Shown here: positions 43,937-52,819 of the stretch, in pieces
Numbering within the stretch: position 1 is the stretch's first letter
Layout: every line of letters begins with the position of its first letter
Assembly (NCBI RefSeq): GCF_004834005.1
Contig: NZ_STFF01000005.1
Span: 1 to 64,000, forward strand
Source of the DNA: Niastella caeni
GTDB taxonomy: Bacteria; Bacteroidota; Bacteroidia; Chitinophagales; Chitinophagaceae
Reading direction: 5' to 3'
DNA: 64,000 nt
The notes under the pieces: model-generated
The model's input: only the letters and a program-made list of their open reading frames with translations
Told to the model about the DNA's origin: nothing
Database searches by the model: none
Made by a program: the position numbers and the translations under genes

Positions 43937-45361
43937 TTATATTTTAATTTTCTTCCATTTACCTCTTCTGAAGATAATAATTCCGGCAATGGTAATACCA
44001 GTTTCGGCTAATACAATGGCGATAAATACGCCATTGGGTCCAAGTTTAAATACAAGGGCCAGCAGTAAAGCCAGCGGAACCTGGAACAGCCAGAAGCCAA
44101 AGATGTTGATCAGCGTGGGTGTTTTGGTATCCCCGGCGCCATTAAAGGCATTGGTAACTACCATCCCTACACCATAAAAAATATAACCCAGGCTAACAAT
44201 GCGCAGTGCCGACACCGCATATGATTCTATAGTAACATCTTTATTCATGAATGCCACTATGGGTTGGGCAAATAACAGGAATACCAGCGTTACGAAGATC
44301 ATGAAGACGGTATTATACTGGGCTGTTCGCCATACCGATTTTTCGGCCCTTTCAGGCTGTTGGGCGCCCAGGTTTTGGCCCACCAGCGTTGCGGCCGCAT
44401 TGCTGAGACCCCAGGCTGGTAACAAAAAGAACATAATTAGCCTGATGGCTACGCCATAACCTGCTACTGCCTGATCACCGAATTCGGCCATAATGCGGGC
44501 CAGCACCATCCAACTGGCGGAAGCTATTAAAAACTGGGCAGTGCCCGTCCAGGCAATATTTGAAATAGATTTAATAATAGGCCAGTCGGGAAAAAAGTCA
44601 TGCCTCCTGATCTTGATGATCCTTTTACCACTGAACAGATGGTACAATTGGTACAAAACACCTACCCCGCGGCCAATAGTGGTGGCTATAGCCGCACCGG
44701 TAATACCAAATGCAGGAATGGGACCTGCACCGTGAATTAATACCGGGCATAAAATGATATTACAAATATTGGCGATCCAAAGCGACCGCATAGCCATAGA
44801 CGCATCTCCGGCGCCGCGGAAAATACCATTGATGAGGAACAGCAACATGATAACAACACTACCGCCATAAATAATGCGGGTATAAGTAGTGCCTATGCGA
44901 ATGGTTTCAGGAGAAGCGCCCATCAGCTTCAGGATCTCTGGCGCGAAAATTAATCCTAAGACGCTTATAATAACCGTTATAAAAAGCGCGATCATCAACG
45001 ATTGCATGCCCGCTTTTGCTGCAGCTTCGGGGTTCTTTTCACCAATTCGTCGTGCTACCATGGCTGTTGCAGCCATACTTAAACCTATGGCAAGCGAGTA
45101 TACTAAAGTTAGTACTGCTTCTGTGAGCACTACGGTTGAAACGGCTTCGCTCATGTTTAAGCGTCCTACAAAAAAAATATCAACCACTGCAAAAACCGAC
45201 TCCATGCACATTTCGAGTATCATGGGTACGGCCAGTAAAAAAACGGCGCGCCGTATACTGCCCTGTGTATAGTCCTGCTCCTGGCCCGATAAAGCCTGTT
45301 TGAATAATGAAAAAAATGTTTTGATACGTAACGTACCTATGTTGGGTGTTTGGTCCGACAT
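43937..45361 (-). CDS. MATE family multidrug/Na+ antiporter
   Basis: A 474-residue efflux protein from ATG 45361 (the frame opens at 45379). Twelve predicted membrane segments fall in two homologous halves, with landmarks AVFLLAVPMILEMCMESVFA near the start, LINGIFRGAGDASMAM after segment 6, and VTNAFNGAGDTKTPTLINIF in the second half, the paired MATE signature. It exports cationic drugs or dyes using Na+ or H+. A good promoter is present upstream, and a TetR/thioesterase operon runs divergently, so TetR may control both. Confidence 0.93.
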   Translation of the reverse strand: MSDQTPNIGTLRIKTFFSLFKQALSGQEQDYTQGSIRRAVFLLAVPMILEMCMESVFAVVDIFFVGRLNMSEAVSTVVLTEAVLTLVYSLAIGLSMAATAMVARRIGEKNPEAAAKAGMQSLMIALFITVIISVLGLIFAPEILKLMGASPETIRIGTTYTRIIYGGSVVIMLLFLINGIFRGAGDASMAMRSLWIANICNIILCPVLIHGAGPIPAFGITGAAIATTIGRGVGVLYQLYHLFSGKRIIKIRRHDFFPDWPIIKSISNIAWTGTAQFLIASASWMVLARIMAEFGDQAVAGYGVAIRLIMFFLLPAWGLSNAAATLVGQNLGAQQPERAEKSVWRTAQYNTVFMIFVTLVFLLFAQPIVAFMNKDVTIESYAVSALRIVSLGYIFYGVGMVVTNAFNGAGDTKTPTLINIFGFWLFQVPLALLLALVFKLGPNGVFIAIVLAETGITIAGIIIFRRGKWKKIKI

Positions 45362-45516
45362 ACAAATCCTGTTTAACAAGTAATAAAATAAAAACTAATA
45401 GGTGCGCCGTTAGCGCTAACAATCTGGTGCTGGAGAAATTAACTGTTCGTGAAACATGCCCGATGTTGCAGCGAACTGGATCCTACAATTTCATGGTTCG
45501 TATCATTGAAGAGAAG

Positions 45517-45546
45517 CAAAGGTAGCCAATGCAGCTAACTACCAAA
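45517..45546 (-). promoter_or_regulatory. Promoter of the MATE gene
   Basis: On the minus strand, TTTG (45546-45543), 18 bases, then TACCTTTG (45524-45517), a full match to the Bacteroidota housekeeping promoter. The transcript would start near 45510 and have a leader of about 150 bases before ATG 45361. Confidence 0.7.
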
Positions 45547-45632
45547 ATTTTTTTTGTTCACTCATGACAAGGTAGAAATAATAAACGACGAAAACGGAAT
45601 TTCCAGTGCTAAAGGCTTCATGTAATTCGTTT

Positions 45633-45663
45633 TTTGTAAATTAGACCGATCGGTTTATTTTTG
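45633..45663 (+). promoter_or_regulatory. TetR promoter with embedded palindromic operator
   Basis: TTTG (45633-45636), 19 bases, then TATTTTTG (45656-45663) forms a promoter. Between the boxes lies ACCGATCGGT (45645-45654), a perfect palindrome of the kind bound by TetR dimers. The start codon GTG 45668 is only 4 bases after the -7 box, so the message would be essentially leaderless. Autorepression is likely. Confidence 0.65.
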
Positions 45664-45667
45664 TGAT

Positions 45668-46261
45668 GTGACAAAATCAGAGAAAACAAAAGAATATATT
45701 ATTGCTAAAGCAGCGCCCCTGTTTAATAAGAAGGGTTATGCCGGTACTTCAATGAGTGATATTATGAAGGCAACCGGTTTGGCCAAGGGCGGGCTCTACG
45801 GCAATTTTGAAAGCAAGGATGAAATTGCGGCGCTGGCATTTGAATATTCTTATAACCAGTTAAAAGAAGATATCGGTCAAAAAGTGCAGGCCAGGAAAAC
45901 GGGGATTGAAAAGCTGGTTACCATATTGCAATATTATAAAAACTATACTGTTTCACCTCCTATTGATGGTGGCTGTCCGCTCATGAACACGGCTGTTGAT
46001 GCCGATGACGCGTACCCTTTTTTAAAAAAGAAAGCGCGGCAGGCATTACAGGAAATGGTAGGTTCCCTGCAACATGTACTTAAGCTGGGCATTCAGGAAG
46101 GATCTTTCAGAAGCGACCTGAATGTAAAAAAAGAAGCCGAGCTGATCTTTGCCCAAATTGAAGGCGGCATTATGATGGCAAAGGTGTTGGATGATGTAAC
46201 GGTATTGAACAGGTTAATTGATAATCTTAAATACAGAATAGAAACAGAGTATAAACCTTAA
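45668..46261 (+). CDS. TetR/AcrR-family transcriptional regulator
   Basis: A 197-residue regulator starting at GTG 45668. The N-terminal DNA-binding domain reads EYIIAKAAPLFNKKGYAGTS and MSDIMKATGLAKGGLYGNFE, the TetR helix-turn-helix. The C-terminal ligand domain contains GGCPLMNTAVDADD, a feature of the subgroup that controls efflux or fatty-acid related genes. It is divergent from a MATE pump and is followed after 2 bases by a thioesterase, so an operon is certain in layout. An operator-like palindrome sits in its promoter. Confidence 0.92.
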   Translation: MTKSEKTKEYIIAKAAPLFNKKGYAGTSMSDIMKATGLAKGGLYGNFESKDEIAALAFEYSYNQLKEDIGQKVQARKTGIEKLVTILQYYKNYTVSPPIDGGCPLMNTAVDADDAYPFLKKKARQALQEMVGSLQHVLKLGIQEGSFRSDLNVKKEAELIFAQIEGGIMMAKVLDDVTVLNRLIDNLKYRIETEYKP

Positions 46262-46263
46262 TA

Positions 46264-46740
46264 ATGGCTATGCAACCAAAAACATTTTATACAGTCAGGT
46301 TTAGCGACTGTGATCCAATGGGACATTTAAATAATGCGCGGTATATTGATTATATGCTGAATGCCCGGGAAGATCATCTGAAACAGTTTTACCAGATAAC
46401 TTTACCTGAATATCATAAACAGGGAATTGCCTGGGTGGTGCGCCGGCACGACATACAATATGTGCGCCCCGCTTTCTACAACGAAGTTATATGCATAGAA
46501 TCAAGGCTTATTGAATTAGCCGAATCGCACGTGCTGGTAGAAATGTTAATGTTTGATGAAAAGCAAACGATGCTGAAAGCCATTATGTGGACCAACTTTA
46601 CCAGTATAGATGTAAAAACGGGTCGCAAAAAAGAGCACCCTGTTGCTTTTATGGATTTTGCCGCAACAATAAAAGTTGATGATGTAAATATACCGGCAGG
46701 TATAACCGAACGAATAAAAGGCCTAACCCAAAGCGCCTAA
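46264..46740 (+). CDS. Acyl-CoA thioesterase, 4HBT hotdog family
   Basis: A 158-residue hotdog-fold thioesterase. The signature is VRFSDCDPMGHLNNARYIDY near residue 10, with the conserved Asp, followed by a long helix (LNAREDHLKQFYQ) and beta strands AWVVRRHDIQYVRPAFYNE and LIELAESHVLVEMLMFDE. It hydrolyses an acyl-CoA or acyl-ACP; chain length cannot be read. The 2-base gap to the TetR gene implies joint regulation, suggesting the regulator senses an acyl compound, which is inference. Confidence 0.9.
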   Translation: MAMQPKTFYTVRFSDCDPMGHLNNARYIDYMLNAREDHLKQFYQITLPEYHKQGIAWVVRRHDIQYVRPAFYNEVICIESRLIELAESHVLVEMLMFDEKQTMLKAIMWTNFTSIDVKTGRKKEHPVAFMDFAATIKVDDVNIPAGITERIKGLTQSA

Positions 46741-46794
46741 CGCTTAACACCCTAACGCTTAATGCAATTACAACTCTGCATTTTGCGTTAGGCG
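46734..46794. repeat. Inverted repeat overlapping the thioesterase stop
   Basis: CGCCTAACGC (46734-46743, spanning the stop codon) is matched by GCGTTAGGCG (46785-46794). An alternative inner hairpin pairs 46754-46766 with 46777-46789 (AACGCTTAATGCA against TGCATTTTGCGTT). The rest of the spacer to 46850 continues in CTTTCTGCC words. No T-run follows, so a terminator role is not clear. Confidence 0.6.
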
Positions 46795-47018
46795 TTCTGC
46801 ATTCAGCTTTCCGCTTTCTGCCTTTCCCTTTCTGCCTTCGCGTTTAAAGACCTTCTGTTAAGGAATTACTAATACCTTTTTCCTCCGCTTTAGCCTTATA
46901 CATATGGCATTCTTCTTAGCATTTCTTTAATAAACTTCCGGGCTTTTGCGCCATCTATTAGTACATAAAAGCAATACGCTTACAACAATTAAAATAATTC
47001 ACCTTAAAAACATTAAAT

Positions 47019-47195
47019 ATGAAAGCGTTTTTTACACTTACGAGCATTGTACTGATAGTAATTGCCAGTTTAGTTAGTTTCTCTTTATATAAACACGGAC
47101 ATTATACTATATCAGCATTGTTAGTGCTTACCAGTTTTTTGTCTTCTGTATTATGGATACATGTGCTTGCCAGCAAGAAAGTAGTGTTGAGTTAA
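47019..47195 (+). CDS. Small two-segment membrane protein (58 residues)
   Basis: ATG 47019 to TAA 47193-47195 encodes a 58-residue protein, MKAFFTLTSIVLIVIASLVS onward, with two hydrophobic segments (about 4-22 and 31-50) separated by a short polar turn (YKHGHY) and ending in a basic tail (ASKKVVLS). The pattern of a lysine start, two membrane helices and a basic end is typical of real small membrane proteins. It lies between non-coding spacers. No function is known. Confidence 0.6.
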   Translation: MKAFFTLTSIVLIVIASLVSFSLYKHGHYTISALLVLTSFLSSVLWIHVLASKKVVLS

Positions 47196-47263
47196 TACAT
47201 AGTAGCTTCTTTCAGTCATAACATAAGGGTTCCGGGAACTGGTTAATTAACCGGTTCCTTTTT

Positions 47264-47515
47264 TTATCTGCCAGCCTTATGTTCAACCTGGTTCCCTAAT
47301 TCAGGTTCCGCGGTAATAAACCAGCCAGGCAATTCCTGTTCATGTAATTTCCAATGCCCGTTTTCATCCCGCACTAGTGTTGCCGTGATCAGTCGGCCGC
47401 TGCTGTCAACAACAGATATGTGAAAATAAATGGCTATTGAATTAATACGGGCAAAATGAAATTCCCGCTCTTGTCCGTCGGTACACAGAATGATAGTTGA
47501 AAAATCTGTTTCCAT
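47264..47515 (-). CDS. Small conserved hypothetical protein
   Basis: An 83-residue protein from ATG 47515 (METDFSTIILCTDGQEREFH). The frame opens nine codons earlier at TTG 47542, but a -7-like CACCTTTG (minus strand, 47540-47547) covers that site. The pattern is mostly beta (FHFARINSIAIYFHISVVDS, LITATLVRDENGHWKL) and ends in a charged helix. No signal peptide or membrane segment. I do not recognise a family. Confidence 0.6.
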   Translation of the reverse strand: METDFSTIILCTDGQEREFHFARINSIAIYFHISVVDSSGRLITATLVRDENGHWKLHEQELPGWFITAEPELGNQVEHKAGR

Positions 47516-47542
47516 GATGAACCTGTTTAAACCCTTATGCAA

Positions 47543-47915
47543 AGGTGCACAATAATCTTTCCAGTCTGGTCTGCGGGTAACGAATTACTTCATAAAGACA
47601 CCCATCGGTTCTTGATAATGAATTGTAAATTAATTGATTGCTTATAAGATTTTTTTGATTGACTGTTTACAAAGGCGTCAATTATATATTAAGGAGAATT
47701 CAGAATAGATGCCATTTAATTCATCAAATTGAGGTGCCCATATCTCGTTAAATGTTTTTCAATACCTAGCAGGATTTTTGGCAACTATCTTCCTAAAAAA
47801 ATCGTAAATTGATAAAGCGCCATACGGGTTGCCTAAACTGAGGATTCCATTACTAACCTTTCTTTGATCATATACCCTTTACTGCAAATTTTACTAACTA
47901 CTTTTTGCCGAAAGC
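47543..47915. other. Gene-free stretch upstream of the T9SS protein
   Basis: An AT-rich spacer of 373 bases, presumably holding the promoters of the small gene to the left and the large T9SS protein to the right. No further gene or strong structure was seen. Confidence 0.4.
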
Positions 47916-50519
47916 ATGAAGAAAGCTGTTATTGGCTGGATGCTTATGTGTATGCTATTTACCGCCCGTGCCGATCACATCACCGGCGGTGAAATGAATT
48001 ACACTTTTGTGGGTATTAATAACGGTCTTTACACCTATCAGGTTACCGCTAAATTATTTATGGATTGCTACAGTAACCGGCGGCTTCCTAACCCGGCTTA
48101 TTTTGGTATTTTTAATAGAGGCACCGGAGCGCATATTATGGACCTTTCAATTCCAATGGCCCGGCAAGACAGGCTGCTCTTAAGTAACCCGAGTCCCTGC
48201 ATTACCAACCCGCCTAATGTTTGTTACGATATTGGTTTGTATAATTTCACGGTAAACCTGCCACCGGTAGCAGAAGGATATCTAATCGTTATACAAGCAG
48301 TCTACCGGGTACAGGGGATCAGCAACCTGACGCCGGGTTATGGCAACATTGGCGTTACCTACACAGGCGAAATACCGGGTACAGCCACTGAAGCTTCAGG
48401 ACCCCAAAATAACAGCGCCCGTTTTACCGGCGATGATATGGTAGTGATCTGCGCCAATAATTCTTTCTCCTACAGCTTTGCTGCAGAAGATAGAGACAAG
48501 GATCAGTTGCGGTATTCGTTTACCAATGCCTATATCGGCGGCTCGGGCGGAGGCGGAACCAATTTCCCGCCGGCGCCACCGCCTTATGCATCTGTTCCTT
48601 ATGGATCTAATTACGGACCTGACGCTCCATTGGGCAGAAATGTCAAGATCAACCCCACCACCGGACTTATTACCGGCATTGCGCCTTCCGACGGTATCTA
48701 TGTGGTAACCGTACAGGTGGAAGAGATCAGGAATGGCGTTGTTATTGCCACGCAGCGAAAAGACCTGCAAATACGCATAACAGCCTGTACCATTGCATCG
48801 GCATCCATGCCCCCGGAATATATGCTTTGCAAAAACACGCAAACCATTACGCTCACCAACCTGAGCACAAGCCCGCTTATTACTTCAACCAATTGGGAGT
48901 TGTTCGATAGCAAAGGGGTTTCAGTATACAATTCAAATAATACCACTACCAGCTATACATTTCCCGATACGGGCCTCTATACCATAAAACTGGTTATCAA
49001 CCGCAACCAGCAATGTTCTGATTCTGCTACATCGCTGGCCTATGTATATCCCGGCTTTGTGCCTGATTTTATAGTGAATGGCATTTGTTTTAAAAAGCCA
49101 ACACAGTTTTTTGATGCTTCAACTACCAGCTATGGGCTGGTGAATTCGTGGGATTGGAATTTCGGTGATGGAACAGGCAATGATGTGTCTGCATTGCCTT
49201 CCCCTACGTATTCGTATGTGTCTATGGGACTAAAAACAGTTCGGCTGGTGGCTACCAATACCAAAGGTTGTCGCGATACAACGTATAAAAATATAACCAT
49301 TGTTGATAAACCACCTTTGTCGCTTGCTTTTCGCGATACCCTGATCTGTGTTCCAGATGCAGTTCAATTGAAGGCGATCGGTAATGGTATTTTTAGCTGG
49401 ACGCCCGGTACTGCTATGGTAAATGGCAATACGGCCAACCCAACCGTTACGCCGGGTACAACCACTACGTATACCGTTCACCTCGATGATAATGGTTGCC
49501 TCAACCACGATTCGGTAAAAGTGCGCGTGGTTGATCATGTAACCCTGAAGGCAATGAACGATACCACCATTTGCCAGAGCGACACCATTGGCCTGCGCTT
49601 GCAATCAGATGGATTGAAATATAGCTGGATCCCAACCAGCCAGGTAATGAACCCAACAGATCCCAATCCCAAAGTGGTTACCAGGTTCACTACCAGTTAC
49701 CAGGTAACGGCCAGTATTGGCAGTTGCACCGCTACAGACCAGGTAATAGTAACGACGGTGCCTTACCCGGTTGCCAACGCTGGCGCCGATACAACGATTT
49801 GTTTTGGCACCCATGCCCGGTTAAACGGAAGTACGGAAGCCAATGCATTTGCCTGGCTGCCCGCATCAACCCTGAGCAATTTAAAAATACTGGATCCCGT
49901 AGCTTCCCCAGCCACTTCTACCGCCTACGTTCTTTCGGCGAATGACAACAGGGGCTGCCCTAAACCAGGATATGATACCATAGTAGTAACCGTGCTACCT
50001 GATATAAATGCTTATGCAGGGAGGGATACAGCAGTGATAACGGGTCAACTATTGCAATTACAGGCTACAGGTGGCCTAAACTACCAATGGATACCTTCGA
50101 TTGGATTATCAAACCCGGGAATCGCCAACCCGGTGGCAAATTACCCCACGCCTTCTACCGGTATTTCATACAAAGTACTGGTGTATAATGATGCCGGTTG
50201 TGTTGATTCAGCTTATATAAAAGTGAAAGTATTTAAAACCATGCCATCGGTTTTTGTACCGAATGCATTTACGCCTAATCGTGATGGCAGGAACGATCTG
50301 TTGCGCCCGGTTGCCGTTGGCATGACGCGTATCGATTATTTCCAGATATTTAATCGTTGGGGTCAGTTGGTGTTTAGCACAACAACCAATGAACATGGCT
50401 GGGACGGGACCATTGCCGGCAAACTGCAACCCTCCGGCACCTACGTATGGCTGGTAAAAGCCGTTGACTATACCGGCGCTCCTTATGTGCGACGCGGAAC
50501 ACTGGTATTGTTAAGATAA
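47916..50519 (+). CDS. T9SS-secreted multidomain surface protein with gliding-motility-associated C-terminal domain
   Basis: An 867-residue protein. The signal peptide (MKKAVIGWMLMCMLFTARAD) is followed by an N-terminal region with HITGGEMNYTF, typical of large Bacteroidota adhesin-like proteins. A PKD-type domain is visible around residues 390-450 (WDWNFGDGTGND...YVSMGLKTVRLVATNTKGC), then repeated SWTPG.../YSWIPTSQV.../YQWIPSIGLS segments of about 80 residues with paired cysteines. The last 85 residues (VFVPNAFTPNRDGRNDLLRP, YFQIFNRWGQLVFST, GWDGTIAGK, PSGTYVWLVKAVDYTG) form a type B T9SS sorting domain. It should be exported through the type IX system and attached to or released from the surface. 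Confidence 0.93.
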   Translation: MKKAVIGWMLMCMLFTARADHITGGEMNYTFVGINNGLYTYQVTAKLFMDCYSNRRLPNPAYFGIFNRGTGAHIMDLSIPMARQDRLLLSNPSPCITNPPNVCYDIGLYNFTVNLPPVAEGYLIVIQAVYRVQGISNLTPGYGNIGVTYTGEIPGTATEASGPQNNSARFTGDDMVVICANNSFSYSFAAEDRDKDQLRYSFTNAYIGGSGGGGTNFPPAPPPYASVPYGSNYGPDAPLGRNVKINPTTGLITGIAPSDGIYVVTVQVEEIRNGVVIATQRKDLQIRITACTIASASMPPEYMLCKNTQTITLTNLSTSPLITSTNWELFDSKGVSVYNSNNTTTSYTFPDTGLYTIKLVINRNQQCSDSATSLAYVYPGFVPDFIVNGICFKKPTQFFDASTTSYGLVNSWDWNFGDGTGNDVSALPSPTYSYVSMGLKTVRLVATNTKGCRDTTYKNITIVDKPPLSLAFRDTLICVPDAVQLKAIGNGIFSWTPGTAMVNGNTANPTVTPGTTTTYTVHLDDNGCLNHDSVKVRVVDHVTLKAMNDTTICQSDTIGLRLQSDGLKYSWIPTSQVMNPTDPNPKVVTRFTTSYQVTASIGSCTATDQVIVTTVPYPVANAGADTTICFGTHARLNGSTEANAFAWLPASTLSNLKILDPVASPATSTAYVLSANDNRGCPKPGYDTIVVTVLPDINAYAGRDTAVITGQLLQLQATGGLNYQWIPSIGLSNPGIANPVANYPTPSTGISYKVLVYNDAGCVDSAYIKVKVFKTMPSVFVPNAFTPNRDGRNDLLRPVAVGMTRIDYFQIFNRWGQLVFSTTTNEHGWDGTIAGKLQPSGTYVWLVKAVDYTGAPYVRRGTLVLLR

Positions 50520-50581
50520 AAGAAAGGAATTGTGCCCAATGAGAGTTCATACATGCGCCTCACCGGCTGCATATATCGTGA

Positions 50582-51001
50582 TTAATTTACTTTTCCTGCT
50601 ACTTTTTTCCAATCCATCGAAAATACATTCATCAGGCAGTTGCACAGTTCGCTGATGCGCGTAGGCTTTGTTAGAAAATAATGGGCGCCTAACTGCATAA
50701 TTTCCTGCTTGTCTTTTTGATTAGAGCTGGTGGTGTAGATAATAAGGGGAACCTTTGAATATTTGGGAAGCTTCTTTATTTCAATAAGGCATTCTTTGCC
50801 ATTTAATTTTGGCATATTCAAATCGAGGAAAATAAAATCCGGAACCGGAATTATTTCTTCTCTTAATTGCTTTAAAGCTGCTTCGCCATTGTTGGCATAA
50901 TAACATTCAAAAGGAATTTTCAGGTCCTTCATAGCTTCATTAAGAAATAACTGGTCGTCTTCATCATCATCAATAATGAAAAGGGTTTTTGTTTTATTCA
51001 T
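50582..51001 (-). CDS. Single-domain response regulator (Rcp1/CheY-like)
   Basis: A 139-residue stand-alone receiver domain: acidic cluster IIDDDEDD (9-16), phospho-acceptor Asp60 in FLDLNMPKLNG, switch Thr in IIYTTSSNQKD and Lys in FLTKPTRISEL. There is no output domain, as in proteins that relay phosphate from hybrid or phytochrome-like kinases. It has no cognate kinase next to it. It converges on the large T9SS gene, with no strong terminator seen between them. Confidence 0.9.
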   Translation of the reverse strand: MNKTKTLFIIDDDEDDQLFLNEAMKDLKIPFECYYANNGEAALKQLREEIIPVPDFIFLDLNMPKLNGKECLIEIKKLPKYSKVPLIIYTTSSNQKDKQEIMQLGAHYFLTKPTRISELCNCLMNVFSMDWKKVAGKVN

Positions 51002-51287
51002 CAGGGTTGTTAATAGGTAATAAAAATATCACGTTTATAGGGCATTTTTCCGTCTAAAACTTAATTTAATCAGAATTAAACGTCAGTAATTTCTGCAATT
51101 CATGATCATTGCTCCCATTGCATTAAATAAGTTACACTATTTTTCTCTTTTATAGAAACAAAGTTTGCGCAGAGGTTGCCCGGTTTGTGCAGGTTGACAA
51201 TATTGTCGTTTAAACATGTATCTTCAAACCTGCGATACCGCCGGTAACGATTGTCAGCTTATCAGGCATTCTAAACCAACGAATCAG

Positions 51288-52514
51288 ATGAAAAAAGTTT
51301 TAAAACACCTGTTTATTGCAGCATTGCTGTTACCTGTATGCCTGCGTTCACAAATAGATAAAAAGTCTTCGAATGGTGCAAAACACCGTGATTACTTCGT
51401 ACAATCCATTATACGTATTGCGGATCCCGTTTTAACAGCTTTAAGCAAAAATGAGCTTAAAAAGAAAATGCCGGTAGAAGCAAAACTAAACGACCGGCGA
51501 AACTATACTTATCTCGAAGCTTTCGGTCGCCTGCTGGCAGGTATGGCGCCGTGGCTGGAGTTGGGACCAGATAGCACCGCAGAGGGGAAATTGCGGAAAA
51601 AATATATTGATCTAGCGGTCATAGGCATTCGTAATGCCACCGATCCGGCTGCGCCCGATTACATGAACTTTTATAAGGGCGGACAGGCTTTGGTAGATGC
51701 GGCCTTTTTGTCGCAGGCCCTGTTACGCGCACCCAAACAGTTATGGGACCCGCTCGATGCCAAAACAAAGAAAAATGTACTGGAGGCCCTCAAGTCATCG
51801 CGGGTAATAACACCCGGGCATAGTAACTGGCTTTTTTTCAGCGCCATGGTAGAAGCTGCGCTGTTACAGTTTGAGGGAAGCTGCGATAGAATGCGGATAG
51901 ATTATGCCGTTCAGCAGCATTTGCAGTGGTATAAAGGCGATGGCGCGTATGGCGACGGCGCCAATTTTCATTGGGATTATTATAACAGCTTCGTTATTCA
52001 GCCCATGTTCCTGGAAGTATTGCAAACGCTGATGAACAGCGACCGGAAAGAAAATAAAATCTATGACCTGGAATTGGGGCGTGCCCGCCGGTATGCTGCT
52101 ATACAAGAACGCATGATTTCACCCGAAGGTACTTACCCGCCCATTGGCCGTTCGCTGGCTTACCGGTTTGGCGCTTTTCAATTATTGTCGAAAATTGCCC
52201 TGATGCATCAATTACCGCAGGAAGTGTTACCGCAGCAGGTTCGTTGCGCGTTGTATGAAGTGGTAAAGAAACAAATGGAAGCGCCTGGCACTTTTGATAA
52301 AGAGGGCTGGTTGCAAATAGGATTATATGGCCACCAGCCGGGGGTTGGCGAGCCGTATATTTCAACCGGCAGCCTGTATTTGTGCTCAGAGGTGTTTTTA
52401 ATATTGGGATTGCCGTCAACCGATCCCTTCTGGCAAAATGCCGATGCCGACTGGACGGCTAAAAAAGCATGGAAGGGGGAAGAAATTCCTATTGATCATG
52501 CTATTGAAAACTAA
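51288..52514 (+). CDS. DUF2264 domain protein (secreted)
   Basis: A protein of about 408 residues from ATG 51288, preferred over the upstream start at 51216 because it opens a signal peptide (MKKVLKHLFIAALLLPVCLR, then SQ). The DUF2264 domain fills the rest, with LNDRRNYTYLEAFGRLLAGM, GHSNWLFFSAMVEAALLQFE, WYKGDGAYGDGANFHWDYYN and PIGRSLAYRFGAFQLLSKIA as landmarks. The family has an (alpha/alpha)6-barrel-like helical fold related to glycoside hydrolases and polysaccharide lyases, with unproven activity. No carbohydrate-uptake pair (SusC/D) is near it. Confidence 0.85.
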   Translation: MKKVLKHLFIAALLLPVCLRSQIDKKSSNGAKHRDYFVQSIIRIADPVLTALSKNELKKKMPVEAKLNDRRNYTYLEAFGRLLAGMAPWLELGPDSTAEGKLRKKYIDLAVIGIRNATDPAAPDYMNFYKGGQALVDAAFLSQALLRAPKQLWDPLDAKTKKNVLEALKSSRVITPGHSNWLFFSAMVEAALLQFEGSCDRMRIDYAVQQHLQWYKGDGAYGDGANFHWDYYNSFVIQPMFLEVLQTLMNSDRKENKIYDLELGRARRYAAIQERMISPEGTYPPIGRSLAYRFGAFQLLSKIALMHQLPQEVLPQQVRCALYEVVKKQMEAPGTFDKEGWLQIGLYGHQPGVGEPYISTGSLYLCSEVFLILGLPSTDPFWQNADADWTAKKAWKGEEIPIDHAIEN

Positions 52515-52819
52515 AAAATTGCCTGTCGATAAAAACGGCGGAGATGTTCTTCAGATGAGGCTTTCAGGGCGTTTTATCCGGTACAACAGACCCTGTAAAA
52601 GCCATTAAACAAGGGCGCAATGCGCAAAGAATAGGGTAATCCCTTACTGTTAACAAATTCCTGCATTTTTTTACTATCTGCATCAGGTTATTGAACCCGA
52701 TTGGTTCGCTATTTGCCTGTACAACCAGACCTAAAAATGTAAAAGGTTGTTAAAGGAGCAATGAGCACCCAGCCAAGCATTAAAAAAACTCGTTATTATA
52801 TTCCAGAGACCCATTTAAG
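52515..52819. other. Gene-free stretch between DUF2264 and peptidase genes
   Basis: A 305-base spacer without a supported gene. Only weak fold-back elements (for example GGGTAATCCC near 52632) are present. The peptidase promoter presumably lies near its right end. Confidence 0.35.
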
